64,000 bases of DNA, from assembly GCF_030816485.1 (NCBI RefSeq), contig NZ_JAUSYC010000001.1, forward strand, positions 1,860,001-1,924,000. Reading direction: 5' to 3'. Numbering within the stretch: position 1 is the stretch's first letter; each line of letters starts with the position of its first letter. Below the pieces are notes generated by a model. The model saw only the letters and a program-made list of their open reading frames with translations. It was not told the DNA's origin and ran no database searches. Below are positions 41,723 through 50,372 of the stretch, piece by piece. Source of the stretch: Arthrobacter sp. B1I2 (lineage in GTDB: Bacteria > Actinomycetota > Actinomycetes > Actinomycetales > Micrococcaceae). Made by a program: the position numbers and the translations under genes.

Positions 41723-42810
41723 TGCCATTTGGAATCAATGAAACCATGGGCCAGTACAGCGAACTCTTCATGCTGCTGGCGGCGGGTACCTACACCGTGG
41801 CCTTCATCGCCTTCGCCTGGGACCTGGCCAAGAGCAGCAAGGCGCTGCGCGCAGTGGACCTCAAGGCCGCACAGGCCGGGGCTTCCGCCAAGGTCCCCGT
41901 TGCCGCCGGGGTTGCCTCCGTTTCTGCCGAGACCCGCCTGGACGGGCCGGCCGGCCGGGCCGAGCGCCCGTCGTCGTCCGCTGCCAAGGCTGCCGGTGCA
42001 GGCTCCAACGGAGTGGTGACGGCCGACGGCGACATGAAGTACGCCGCGGAGCGCCGGGTTCCGGCGCGGGTGGCCGTAGCGCTGACCACCCTGGCCGTCG
42101 TCATCCATGGCGCGGGCGTGGTCACCAGGGCTTTGGGCGCAGGCCGGGTGCCGTGGGGCAACATGTACGAATTCCTCACCACCGGCGCGTTCCTGGTGGC
42201 GGCCGTATTCCTGCTCTCGCTGATCCGGCGCGACCTCCGCTTCCTGGGTACCTTTGTAGTGGGCCTGGTGATCATCATGCTGGTGGCCGCATCGGTGGCG
42301 TTCTGGACGCCCGTGGGGCACCTGGTTCCCGCCCTCCAGAGCTACTGGCTGGTCATCCACGTTTCCATCGCGGTGCTGTCCTCGGCCCTGTTCACCCTGA
42401 CCTTCGCGATGTCCGCCCTGCAGCTGGTGCAGTCCCACCGGCAGAAGACCGTGGCTGCCGGCGGCGCCGACAAGCTCGGTTTCATGCGCCTGGTGCCGTC
42501 CGCGCTGAGCCTTGAGAACCTGTCCTACCGCATCAACGCAATCGCCTTCATCGGCTGGACCTTCACCCTGATGTTCGGTGCCATCTGGGCCGAAAAGGCC
42601 TGGGGCCGGTTCTGGGGCTGGGACACCAAAGAGGTGTGGACTTTTGTTATCTGGGTTGTCTACGCCGGATACCTGCACGCACGCGCCACCCGGGGCTGGA
42701 CCGGAACACGCGCTGCCTGGTTGTCGATCGTGGGCTACCTCTGCGTGATCTTCAACTTCACCATCGTGAACCAGTTCTTCAACGGACTGCACTCCTACTC
42801 CGGCCTCTAA
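41722..42810 (+). CDS. ccsB: Cytochrome c biogenesis protein CcsB
   Basis: A 362-residue, about eight-helix haem-handling subunit of system II. The WWD-like haem motif is WGRFWGWDTKEVW, and conserved His residues lie in SYWLVIHVSIAV and LHARATRGW. An Ala/Ser-rich insert (residues about 45-95) separates the first and second helices. It overlaps ResB by 1 base. It is the last gene of the operon begun at 37903; the next gene has its own promoter region. Confidence 0.94.
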   Translation: MPFGINETMGQYSELFMLLAAGTYTVAFIAFAWDLAKSSKALRAVDLKAAQAGASAKVPVAAGVASVSAETRLDGPAGRAERPSSSAAKAAGAGSNGVVTADGDMKYAAERRVPARVAVALTTLAVVIHGAGVVTRALGAGRVPWGNMYEFLTTGAFLVAAVFLLSLIRRDLRFLGTFVVGLVIIMLVAASVAFWTPVGHLVPALQSYWLVIHVSIAVLSSALFTLTFAMSALQLVQSHRQKTVAAGGADKLGFMRLVPSALSLENLSYRINAIAFIGWTFTLMFGAIWAEKAWGRFWGWDTKEVWTFVIWVVYAGYLHARATRGWTGTRAAWLSIVGYLCVIFNFTIVNQFFNGLHSYSGL

Positions 42811-42983
42811 GCCGAAGCCTCCCGGGCCCAGGACCGGTGACTAAACCCAAATGGGGCAAGTGCCCGATAAATAGCCAATCGATGTAGCAAACAGGGGTGT
42901 TCCCCGGTCCTTCGGAAATGCTACGTTGGTGATGTTCTCTGTGATGAAGCTTGCAGGTGAACCGCCAGCCCTCCGAGGTACCC

Positions 42984-45071
42984 ATGAGCTATGCTCTCGC
43001 CGTTGACGTCGGAACCAGTTTTACGGCAGCTGCAGTTGTTCGTTTTCACCAGGGCGCTTCCGCTGTGCCCGAGTGCCTGCCCCTCGGCACGCGTGGAGCG
43101 TCCGTGCCCTCCGTGGTGTACTACCCGGCGGAAGGCGCCGTCCTGGTTGGCGAGGCTGCCGAACGGCGCGGGCTGGACTCGCCCGAACGCGTGGTACGGG
43201 AATTCAAGCGCCGGATCGGGGACGACGTACCAATCATCGTGGGCACCCTTGCGCTGCAGCCGGAGGACGTCTTCGCCACCATGGCCAGGTGGGTGGCGGA
43301 CCGGGCTGCCGAACGTGAGGGGGAACCGGCGTCGGCCGTTTTCCTGACCCACCCCGCCGCCTGGGGCAACCACCGGCTGTCCGTGATCCGCGCTGCCCTC
43401 AGCGCGCACGGCCTGGAGAACGTCACGCTCCTTCCCGAACCCGAGGCGGCAGCCCTGCACTACGCATCCCAGGTGCGCGTGGAGGAAGGCAGCACCATCG
43501 CCGTGTACGACCTCGGTGGCGGCACCTTCGACACCGCCGTCCTAAGGAAGTCCGGCAGCAGCCGCTTTGAGCTTATGGGGCGCCCGGAGGGCATCGAAGA
43601 CCTGGGCGGTGCCGACTTTGACGCCGCCGTCTTCCGCTACGTCGCCGGGCACACCGGGAATGCCCTGGAAGAGCTGGACAGCACCGATCCGGCGGTTCAT
43701 GGCGCCCTGACACGGCTCCGGCGTGAATGCGTCGAAGCCAAGGAGGCCCTGTCTGCGGACAGCGAGGCCAGCATTCCGGTGCTCCTGCCCGGCGTCCAGC
43801 AGCAGGTCCGCCTGGTCCGTTCAGAGTTCGAGGCGCTGATCGAAGAGCCCGTGCGGGAAACAGTGGAGGCGCTGGAGCACTCCCTGGCCCAGCTGCACCT
43901 GGAGCCGGCAGACCTGTCCGCGGTGCTTCTGATCGGAGGCTCGTCCCGGATCCCCCTGGTGGCGCAGATCGTGTCCGAGGAACTGGACCGGCCCATCGCA
44001 GTGGACGCCGACCCCAAATCCTCCATCTGCCTCGGGGCAGCGGTGGCGGCCGTCCTCGCCCACACGGCTGCAGCGGTGGCACAAACTGAAGCGGCAGAAA
44101 CTGGAGCGTACGCCGAAGAGGTGCCCGCCGCCGTCGTACCCTCTGAAGTGCCGCCCGCCCCAAGCGCCACGGGCAGGCCCAGCTGGTCACGCAAATCCAC
44201 GACGCCGGCAGGTGCTCCTGCAGGGCCGGGCGCCGTCCGCGGTGCACGGCACGGGGCGGGAGGCGCGCATGCGCCGAAGCCTGGCGTCCGCGTGACCGCT
44301 GTAGCCGCAGCTGCCGCCCTCCTGACGGTCCTCACCGCTACTGCCGCGCAGAGTCCGGACGGCTTCGGAAACCTGACCGCCATGTTCGTGCCGCAGGCCG
44401 GTGCCAGCACCACGGGCGGTTCCACCGGTACGGATGCCGCCGGCGCCGGGGAAGCAGCCACCGCGGCCGGGGCCCCCCAACCGCTCGCAGGCATCGAGGC
44501 CAGCACCAGGAAACCCCTTGCCCCGGAGCCCGGACTGGAAGGATTCGCCCCGCCCGGCAGCGGGCAGGATTCCGGCAGCGAGGGGACCGCAGGAAGCAGC
44601 TCCATTGTGGACGGACCTTCCGGGGCAGGCGGAGCACCCGCCCCCGATTCACTCGCCGGCCCCGGCGGGACAACGGCCGTTGTTCCCGAACCCGCCACCG
44701 TGGATCCCACGGCGCCTTCGGACACCCCGTCAGCCGGCTCGACCGGCGATCCCACTCAGGGCCAATCCACGGCCTCACCCACGCAGAACGCAGGCACCAC
44801 GACTCCAACCGATTCTGCGACCGCGAGCCCCACGTATCCTGCCGCGACTGACCCGCCCACACAAGTCACCACCAGCCCATCCGGTCCGACAGGCAGCCCA
44901 AGTCCCACATCTGATCCCGATCCGTCCGTTCCCGATCCATCGATGACCCCAACCGGCCTGGCCACGGAGGCTACGGGCAGCACGGTAGCGCAGGCCACGC
45001 CGCTTGAATCGGCAACCACGTCCTCTGGAGTTGCTGTTGCAACGTCCCCGACCACCTCTCCGGCGGCCTGA
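42984..45071 (+). CDS. Membrane-anchored Hsp70-family ATPase with Pro/Ser/Thr-rich tail
   Basis: A 695-residue protein. Residues 1 to about 370 are an Hsp70/actin-like ATPase: phosphate-1 ALAVDVGTSFTAAAVV, phosphate-2 AVYDLGGGTFDTAVL near residue 175, and adenosine motif VLLIGGSSRIPL near residue 315. Instead of the substrate-binding domain of DnaK there is a linker with charged residues, one hydrophobic segment (VRVTAVAAAAALLTVLTATA, about 433-452), and a 240-residue tail rich in Pro, Ser, Thr and Gly, likely outside the cell. ATG at 42984 has GAGG upstream. It is followed after 1 base by the LuxR-type gene. Its place before an ini-like set suggests sensing of envelope stress; this is inference. 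Confidence 0.85.
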   Translation: MSYALAVDVGTSFTAAAVVRFHQGASAVPECLPLGTRGASVPSVVYYPAEGAVLVGEAAERRGLDSPERVVREFKRRIGDDVPIIVGTLALQPEDVFATMARWVADRAAEREGEPASAVFLTHPAAWGNHRLSVIRAALSAHGLENVTLLPEPEAAALHYASQVRVEEGSTIAVYDLGGGTFDTAVLRKSGSSRFELMGRPEGIEDLGGADFDAAVFRYVAGHTGNALEELDSTDPAVHGALTRLRRECVEAKEALSADSEASIPVLLPGVQQQVRLVRSEFEALIEEPVRETVEALEHSLAQLHLEPADLSAVLLIGGSSRIPLVAQIVSEELDRPIAVDADPKSSICLGAAVAAVLAHTAAAVAQTEAAETGAYAEEVPAAVVPSEVPPAPSATGRPSWSRKSTTPAGAPAGPGAVRGARHGAGGAHAPKPGVRVTAVAAAAALLTVLTATAAQSPDGFGNLTAMFVPQAGASTTGGSTGTDAAGAGEAATAAGAPQPLAGIEASTRKPLAPEPGLEGFAPPGSGQDSGSEGTAGSSSIVDGPSGAGGAPAPDSLAGPGGTTAVVPEPATVDPTAPSDTPSAGSTGDPTQGQSTASPTQNAGTTTPTDSATASPTYPAATDPPTQVTTSPSGPTGSPSPTSDPDPSVPDPSMTPTGLATEATGSTVAQATPLESATTSSGVAVATSPTTSPAA

Positions 45072-45072
45072 G

Positions 45073-47157
45073 ATGGACGGGCAGTTTCAACGGGCGGACC
45101 AGCCCGAAGGCCTGTACACGGGACCGGACCACCAGGGGAATCCGCAGCAGGCCGCCGAGCTGATGGCCAAGCAGTTGCAGGGCACCAATGCCGCGGTGCG
45201 GGAACTTCTGCTGGCGCTCTCGGTGGGCTTCGCCTTGCCGGGGCCGCTGCCTGCGGCGCTCCAGCAGAAGATCGGCAACGGCGCGGTGGAGGACCTTGAT
45301 GTCCTGGTGGACCGGGCAGAGGCCGCAGGACTGCTGAGGCCGGACGGCACTGTGGTGGGGACGGCCCAACACGCCCTGCTGGCCGCCACCCCAACTGCCA
45401 AGGTTCACGCCCTCCAGCGCGAGCTCGTGGACATCTTCGCTTCTACAGGGCAACGGTTGGGAAACCTCGCCCGCGAGCTGGCCCGGGGAGGCCTCACGGA
45501 CCCGCGGGTGGCCGCGGAGCTGGAACTGGCCGCGGACAGTGCGCTGGAGCATAACCCCCGTCTTGCGTCCCAGCTCTACGAGGAGGCGCTCCTGGCCGGT
45601 GCCGATCCGGTGGCGACGGCAGCGAGGCGCGCGCAGGCGGCAGCCGGTGACGGTGAACTTGATGCCGCGGCCCGCATTATCGACAGCCTCCTGGAGAGCA
45701 CTGACCCCCAGGATGCCCGGCGGTGTGCGGATGTGGCCGCCTCCGTTTGGGCGCAAAGGGGAATGCTGGCCCGCGGCGCGGACGTCTACAGCTGGCTGGG
45801 TCCGGAGCGGGTTGGCTTCTCAGCGCCCCTCGCGGCAGTCGTCCTGATAGGAATCGGAGACCGGCCCGGTGCAGACGCGTTTTTGCAGCCGGACGCTCCG
45901 GCAGCTTCCCCCACCCTTCTCGCGGCCACCCTGGTGCAGACGGGCCAAGGAATCTTTGCGTCCCTGGGAGAGAAACCGCAACAGGGCATATCCGTGCTGA
46001 TCCATGCCTCGGACATGCTGAACTCGGCAGGCGCGGCGCTTCCGCTGCCGGAAACACCAGCCGCACTTGCAGCCCTGCTGGCCTTGCACACCGGTGAGCC
46101 GCACCTGGCGGAAACCATCTGCCGGGCTGCGGCAGCCGCCGGGCAGGGAGGCAATGCCGCCCAGCCCAGGCTCCTGCTGCTCCAGGCCTGGGCGTCCATG
46201 ATGCAGGACAAACTCGAAGACGCCCGGCTCGCCGCCACTGAAGCCGCCAAGGTAAACCATTGGCCGCTGGTCCCGCGGGACGAGTTCATGTGTGCTGCAC
46301 TCGAGGTTGGGCTTGCCCGCCGGAACGGTGATGTGCCGGAACTCCTCAGGGCGTGGGAACGCGCCCGCGAAGCCATGCTCCATACCTCGGTGGACCTTTA
46401 CAACCTGCTGCCGTGGGGCGAACTGCTGATTGCTGCTGCCCGCCTGCGGGAGACGCGGCGCGTGGCGCATTACCTGGAAGAGGCATGGAAGCTGCTTAAC
46501 CGCCTGGGTGAACCTCCGCTGTGGGCTGTTCCCCTGCATTGGTCCGCCGTCCAGGCCGCGCTGCTGAATGAAAGTCCCGCCGATCTTGCCCCGCACGCAA
46601 CGGCACTGGCACGGGCCTCTGCGCACAGCCAACTTGCCGCAGTCCTGGCCACGGCGGGGAAAGCCTGGGTCTCCGTGCTGGCCGGCCGGTTCCGTACCGT
46701 CGACGTGGAGGGCGCGGCCCGGTTGCTGGGCGTTGTCGGGATGCCCTGGGAGGGCGCAAGGCTCGCCGGTCACGCCGCCGCGCGTGCGGACGAGCGGCGG
46801 GACATGATGCGCCTGCTCGCCTGCGCCCGGGACCTTCACCCGCAGGGCAGTCCGGCCGGTGGCGCGTCCGGGCCCCAGGTCCCGGCGGGCACCGCTGCCG
46901 GGAGTGGCGGCAAAACGCACCAGCCGGACGGGTCTGGGTTGAGTGAGCGGGAAAAGGAAGTGGCCCGGCTGGTGCTTGAGGGTAAAACCTACCGGGAAAT
47001 CGGTGAGGCCATTTACATCTCGCCAAGGACCGCGGAACACCACATTGCCCGGATCAGGCGCCGCCTGGGCGCGGAAAACCGGTCCGACCTCCTGGCCCGT
47101 TTGCGGCTGGCCCTCGGTGTTGAGCATTCCCAGCACATGAATCCCCAGCAGGAATAG
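45073..47157 (+). CDS. Large LuxR-type transcriptional regulator (IniR-like by context)
   Basis: A 694-residue protein ending in a LuxR/GerE HTH (LSEREKEVARLVLEGKTYRE, then ISPRTAEHHIARIRRRLGA, about 622-690). The first 600 residues are helical and Ala/Leu-rich, like a TPR-type scaffold of LAL regulators; I see no clear Walker A motif. ATG at 45073 starts 1 base after the Hsp70-like stop, so the two are coupled. It immediately precedes the IniB/IniA/IniC-like genes, as the regulator IniR does in Mycobacterium, though IniR is reported with an ATPase domain. It is the likely activator of the 47323 promoter. Confidence 0.85.
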   Translation: MDGQFQRADQPEGLYTGPDHQGNPQQAAELMAKQLQGTNAAVRELLLALSVGFALPGPLPAALQQKIGNGAVEDLDVLVDRAEAAGLLRPDGTVVGTAQHALLAATPTAKVHALQRELVDIFASTGQRLGNLARELARGGLTDPRVAAELELAADSALEHNPRLASQLYEEALLAGADPVATAARRAQAAAGDGELDAAARIIDSLLESTDPQDARRCADVAASVWAQRGMLARGADVYSWLGPERVGFSAPLAAVVLIGIGDRPGADAFLQPDAPAASPTLLAATLVQTGQGIFASLGEKPQQGISVLIHASDMLNSAGAALPLPETPAALAALLALHTGEPHLAETICRAAAAAGQGGNAAQPRLLLLQAWASMMQDKLEDARLAATEAAKVNHWPLVPRDEFMCAALEVGLARRNGDVPELLRAWERAREAMLHTSVDLYNLLPWGELLIAAARLRETRRVAHYLEEAWKLLNRLGEPPLWAVPLHWSAVQAALLNESPADLAPHATALARASAHSQLAAVLATAGKAWVSVLAGRFRTVDVEGAARLLGVVGMPWEGARLAGHAAARADERRDMMRLLACARDLHPQGSPAGGASGPQVPAGTAAGSGGKTHQPDGSGLSEREKEVARLVLEGKTYREIGEAIYISPRTAEHHIARIRRRLGAENRSDLLARLRLALGVEHSQHMNPQQE

Positions 47158-47322
47158 TCCCTAACACCCCTAGCCGCGGAGGCAGGGGCACCCCGGGACG
47201 GCACAAACCGGCAGGGGGAAAGCGCCCGATGCCCCCTCCACGGAAGCGACCCTAGTTTTGAAGCAACCGGATAAGTTCCGCCGCATGATCCGCTACTCAA
47301 AGAAGCCGTGAGGACCAGGCAT
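47158..47322 (+). promoter_or_regulatory. Promoter region of the iniB-like gene
   Basis: 165 bases between the regulator and the iniB-like gene. CCCTA occurs three times (47160, 47169, 47251) and could be part of an activator site. No clear -35/-10 pair was identified. The separate spacing suggests an inducible promoter here. Confidence 0.35.
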
Positions 47323-48375
47323 ATGCCAACGCTCGCAAACGACCTTGTTCAATTCCTGATGCACCTCTTTGGCAACCGCAAGGCAATCCAGGGGTTCCTG
47401 GACAACCCGGAGAGGGCGCTGGCCGAACACGGCCTGGGCAACGTCAGCTTGGCTGACGTTGACGCTGCAATGCCTGTTGTCCTCGACTACGCTCCCATCA
47501 CTGTCAATGCCTCTTCCTTCGAGCGTGAGGACAACACAGGCGCCGGCAGCGCCTGGGCGGGACAGGCGGCCGTGGCGGCCGGCCCTGCCGGCGCCGCAGC
47601 AGCCATTCAGGGCGGAAGCCAGGGGACGGCGCATGGCGGCGCGAACTACGACCATGACGACCACGCCTACGCCGTACAGCAGCTGCACCAAGTGGTAAAC
47701 CATTTCTCCTACACCACCAACACCACCATGCTGGACGACCGGGACACCATCACGGACCAGTCCGTGTACCAGAACGTCTGGGCGCACGGAGACGTGGAGC
47801 AGTGGTTCGACAACGATGCCGTAGTGGCCTCTGGGGACCATGCCGTGGCCGCCGGTGATGACGCAAGTATCCGGGATGCGAACAACATCAGGGATTCATA
47901 CAACACCGACCACTCGACCGATGACTCCATCCATGCCGGCGGAGACGTCAGCATCGGCAATGAGGAGACGGGCGTTGCCGACTCCTTCAACACTGACCTG
48001 GGCCTGGATGTGGAGGACTCCTTCAACGACAATTCGGACAGCTCCGACTACTCCGACCATTCGGACAACTCCGTCAGCACCGACATGGATCTCGATGTCC
48101 GTGACTCGTTCAACGACAACTCCGATAACTCCACCCAAAACTCCGTGGAGGTGGAGGACTCCTTCAACCAGGACAGCTCCACCACTACGGCAGTGGATGT
48201 GAATGTGGAGGACTCCTTCCAGGACAATTCGGCCACGAGCATCGTCGAGGACAACGTGGTGGTCACGGACAACCAGCTCGATTTCGCGGAGGACAACTCC
48301 ACCCAGACGGAAGTGGACCTGGACAATCAGACCACCATCAATGACTCGGTGGTTGACGACTCCACCGTGCTGTAA
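47323..48375 (+). CDS. IniB-like protein with acidic DSFN repeats
   Basis: A 350-residue protein. The first 55 residues match the IniB N-terminal domain (LVQFLMHLFGNRKAIQGFL, then NPERALAEHGLGNVSLADVD). After a Gly/Ala-rich stretch, residues about 185-325 carry six imperfect copies of a (V)(E/A/R)DSFN-type unit (DSYN, DSFN four times, DSFQ) in an Asp/Asn/Ser/Thr-rich, strongly acidic context. ATG at 47323 has AGGA 8 bases upstream. No signal peptide or Cys is present. In Mycobacterium the C-terminal part of IniB is Gly/Ala-rich, so this half is divergent. It might coat membrane or bind cations; unknown. Confidence 0.82.
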   Translation: MPTLANDLVQFLMHLFGNRKAIQGFLDNPERALAEHGLGNVSLADVDAAMPVVLDYAPITVNASSFEREDNTGAGSAWAGQAAVAAGPAGAAAAIQGGSQGTAHGGANYDHDDHAYAVQQLHQVVNHFSYTTNTTMLDDRDTITDQSVYQNVWAHGDVEQWFDNDAVVASGDHAVAAGDDASIRDANNIRDSYNTDHSTDDSIHAGGDVSIGNEETGVADSFNTDLGLDVEDSFNDNSDSSDYSDHSDNSVSTDMDLDVRDSFNDNSDNSTQNSVEVEDSFNQDSSTTTAVDVNVEDSFQDNSATSIVEDNVVVTDNQLDFAEDNSTQTEVDLDNQTTINDSVVDDSTVL

Positions 48376-48399
48376 CACGCTATTTCCGGAAGATGAACC

Positions 48400-48431
48400 G
48401 CCCGGCAGGAGGCATCCGCCCCCTGCCGGGC
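48400..48431 (+). terminator. Hairpin between iniB-like and iniA-like genes
   Basis: GCCCGGCAGG and CCTGCCGGGC form a 10-bp stem with a 12-base loop, followed by TCTTCC. It could partly end transcription or protect the iniB-like mRNA, giving more of that product than of the GTPases. Confidence 0.6.
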
Positions 48432-48467
48432 TCTTCCGGTATCACCGACTGGGACGAGGGACGCGCT

Positions 48468-50372
48468 GTGGCAGAAGCAGGACCGGCAAGGGTACCGGGG
48501 CCTATCACGGCCGGGCAGCTGGTGAGGCTCCTGGAGCAGGGCCTGCAGCTGGTGGGCAGCGGGGAGCGTGCGGACCTGCGCAGGAGGCTGGACCAGGCCA
48601 TGGCCAGGCTGCAGGACCCCAGCATCAGGGTCATTGTGGTGGGGGAGTTTAAGCAGGGGAAGAGCAAGCTCATCAACGCCCTGGTGAATGCGCCGGTATG
48701 CCCGGTGGATGACGATATCGCCACCTCGGTGCCCACCATTGTCCGCTATGGGGAACCGGCCTCGGCCGCCGTACTGGTACCCGCACCGGAAAAGCCTCCC
48801 GGGGAGGCTGCCGGCGACGGCGTGGATGGCAGCGTTGAGCGCCGCCCGGTGGACCTGTCCGAGCTGCCCGCATTGGTCTCGGAGCAGGGCAACCCGGGAA
48901 ACGTCCGGAAACTCGCGGCCGCGGAGGTCTGCCTGCCGCGCCGGATCCTCACCGGCGGGCTCACCATCATCGACTCCCCGGGCGTGGGCGGCATGGGCTC
49001 CACCCACACCCTGACCACCCTTACCGCCCTTCCCACCGCTGACGCCATGCTGCTGGTCTCGGACGCCTCCCAGGAATACACGGAACCGGAACTGCGGTTC
49101 CTGCGCCAGGCCATGCGGATCACCCCCAGCGTTGCAGCCGTCCTTTCCAAGACGGACCTCTACCCTGACTGGCGCCGCGTGGAGGAGCTGGACAGGACAC
49201 ACCTGGAACAGGTGGCGCCGGACATTCCGCTGTTCCCCTTGTCCGCGGACCTCCGCCTTGAGGCTTCGCGGCTTCAGGACAGCGAGCTTAACCAGGAGTC
49301 GGGCTTCCCGGGCCTGGTGGCCCACCTGCGGAACGAGGTGGTGGGCAAGGCGCAGCGCATCCAGCGCCGCTCGGTCAGCCAGGACCTTCTGTCCGTGACC
49401 GACAACCTGCGGTTGTCCCTGCAGTCGGAGCTTGAGGCCCTGGAGAACCCTGGCGGTACGCCGCAGATACTCGCGGCCCTTGAGCAGGCCAAAACCGAGG
49501 CGGACGACCTGCGGAAACGGTCCGCGCGCTGGCAGCTGACCCTCAGCGACGGCATCAACGACCTCATTGCAGACATGGAATACGACCTCCGGGACCGCCT
49601 GCGCCGGATTCAACGCGAAGCCGAGACGGCCATCGACCAAGGGGATCCCGGTCCCGTGTGGATGGAGTTTTCCCAGTGGCTCGAAGAGTGCGTCGCCGCG
49701 GCGGTTTCCGACACCTTCGTCTGGACCAGCGAGCGGTCGCAATGGTTGGCGGCGCAAGTGGCCGAGCACTTCGCCGCCGATGACGTTTCGCTTCCCGTCC
49801 TGCACGTCTCCGACTCAGGGGACGCCCTGGACCCGGTGGACCAGATGCCGGACCTGGACCCGGGCCGCGTAAACCCGGTCCAAAAAGTCCTTATCGGCAT
49901 GCGCGGGTCCTATGGCGGTGTTTTGATGTTTGGCCTCCTGACAGGCATTTTCGGGATGGCCCTGATCAATCCGCTCTCGGTGGGCGCCGGGCTGCTGCTG
50001 GGCCGCAAGGCCTACCGGGAGGACAAGGAAACGCGGCTGAAGCGGCGCCAGGGCGAGGCGAAAGCGCTGGTCAGGCGGCAACTGGACGATGTGACCTTCC
50101 AGGTGGGGAAACAGTTGAAGGACAGGCTCCGCCTGGTTCAACGGACCATCCGGGACCACTTCACCGAGATCGCGGACGAGTACCACAGGTCGTTGTCGGA
50201 TTCGGTGGCCGCGGCCCAGAAAGCTGCCAGCTCGTATGCCCAGGAAAAGGAAGGGCGCATCCGGGACATCAAGGCTGAGCTCACAAAGGTGGATGCGCTG
50301 CGCCGGGCCGCGGAAGCCGTGTCCGCGGAGGTAACCGCAGCCGGGGCCCGCACCGGGGCGGGAGTGGGATGA
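48468..50372 (+). CDS. iniA: Dynamin-like GTPase, IniA type
   Basis: A 634-residue dynamin-like protein, close to mycobacterial IniA (about 640). GTG at 48468 has GAGGG 7 bases upstream and lies past the hairpin; an earlier ATG at 48393 would place the hairpin inside the gene. GTPase motifs are G1 GEFKQGKS (about 58), G3 DSPGVGG (about 168) and G4 SKTD (about 227). A hydrophobic paddle (GGVLMFGLLTGIFGMALI, about 481) and a helical stalk follow. It should bind and remodel the inner membrane, probably together with the IniC-type protein, whose start overlaps its stop (ATGA). Confidence 0.88.
   Translation: MAEAGPARVPGPITAGQLVRLLEQGLQLVGSGERADLRRRLDQAMARLQDPSIRVIVVGEFKQGKSKLINALVNAPVCPVDDDIATSVPTIVRYGEPASAAVLVPAPEKPPGEAAGDGVDGSVERRPVDLSELPALVSEQGNPGNVRKLAAAEVCLPRRILTGGLTIIDSPGVGGMGSTHTLTTLTALPTADAMLLVSDASQEYTEPELRFLRQAMRITPSVAAVLSKTDLYPDWRRVEELDRTHLEQVAPDIPLFPLSADLRLEASRLQDSELNQESGFPGLVAHLRNEVVGKAQRIQRRSVSQDLLSVTDNLRLSLQSELEALENPGGTPQILAALEQAKTEADDLRKRSARWQLTLSDGINDLIADMEYDLRDRLRRIQREAETAIDQGDPGPVWMEFSQWLEECVAAAVSDTFVWTSERSQWLAAQVAEHFAADDVSLPVLHVSDSGDALDPVDQMPDLDPGRVNPVQKVLIGMRGSYGGVLMFGLLTGIFGMALINPLSVGAGLLLGRKAYREDKETRLKRRQGEAKALVRRQLDDVTFQVGKQLKDRLRLVQRTIRDHFTEIADEYHRSLSDSVAAAQKAASSYAQEKEGRIRDIKAELTKVDALRRAAEAVSAEVTAAGARTGAGVG

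Noticed and set aside
47896..48378. Minus-strand frame with Val/Gly repeats opposite the IniB-like gene
   Set aside because: The repetition only mirrors the coding repeats of the plus strand; there is no ribosome site or domain.
48327..49805. 492-codon open frame on the minus strand
   Set aside because: Shadow of the IniA-type GTPase, whose G1, G3 and G4 motifs are on the plus strand.
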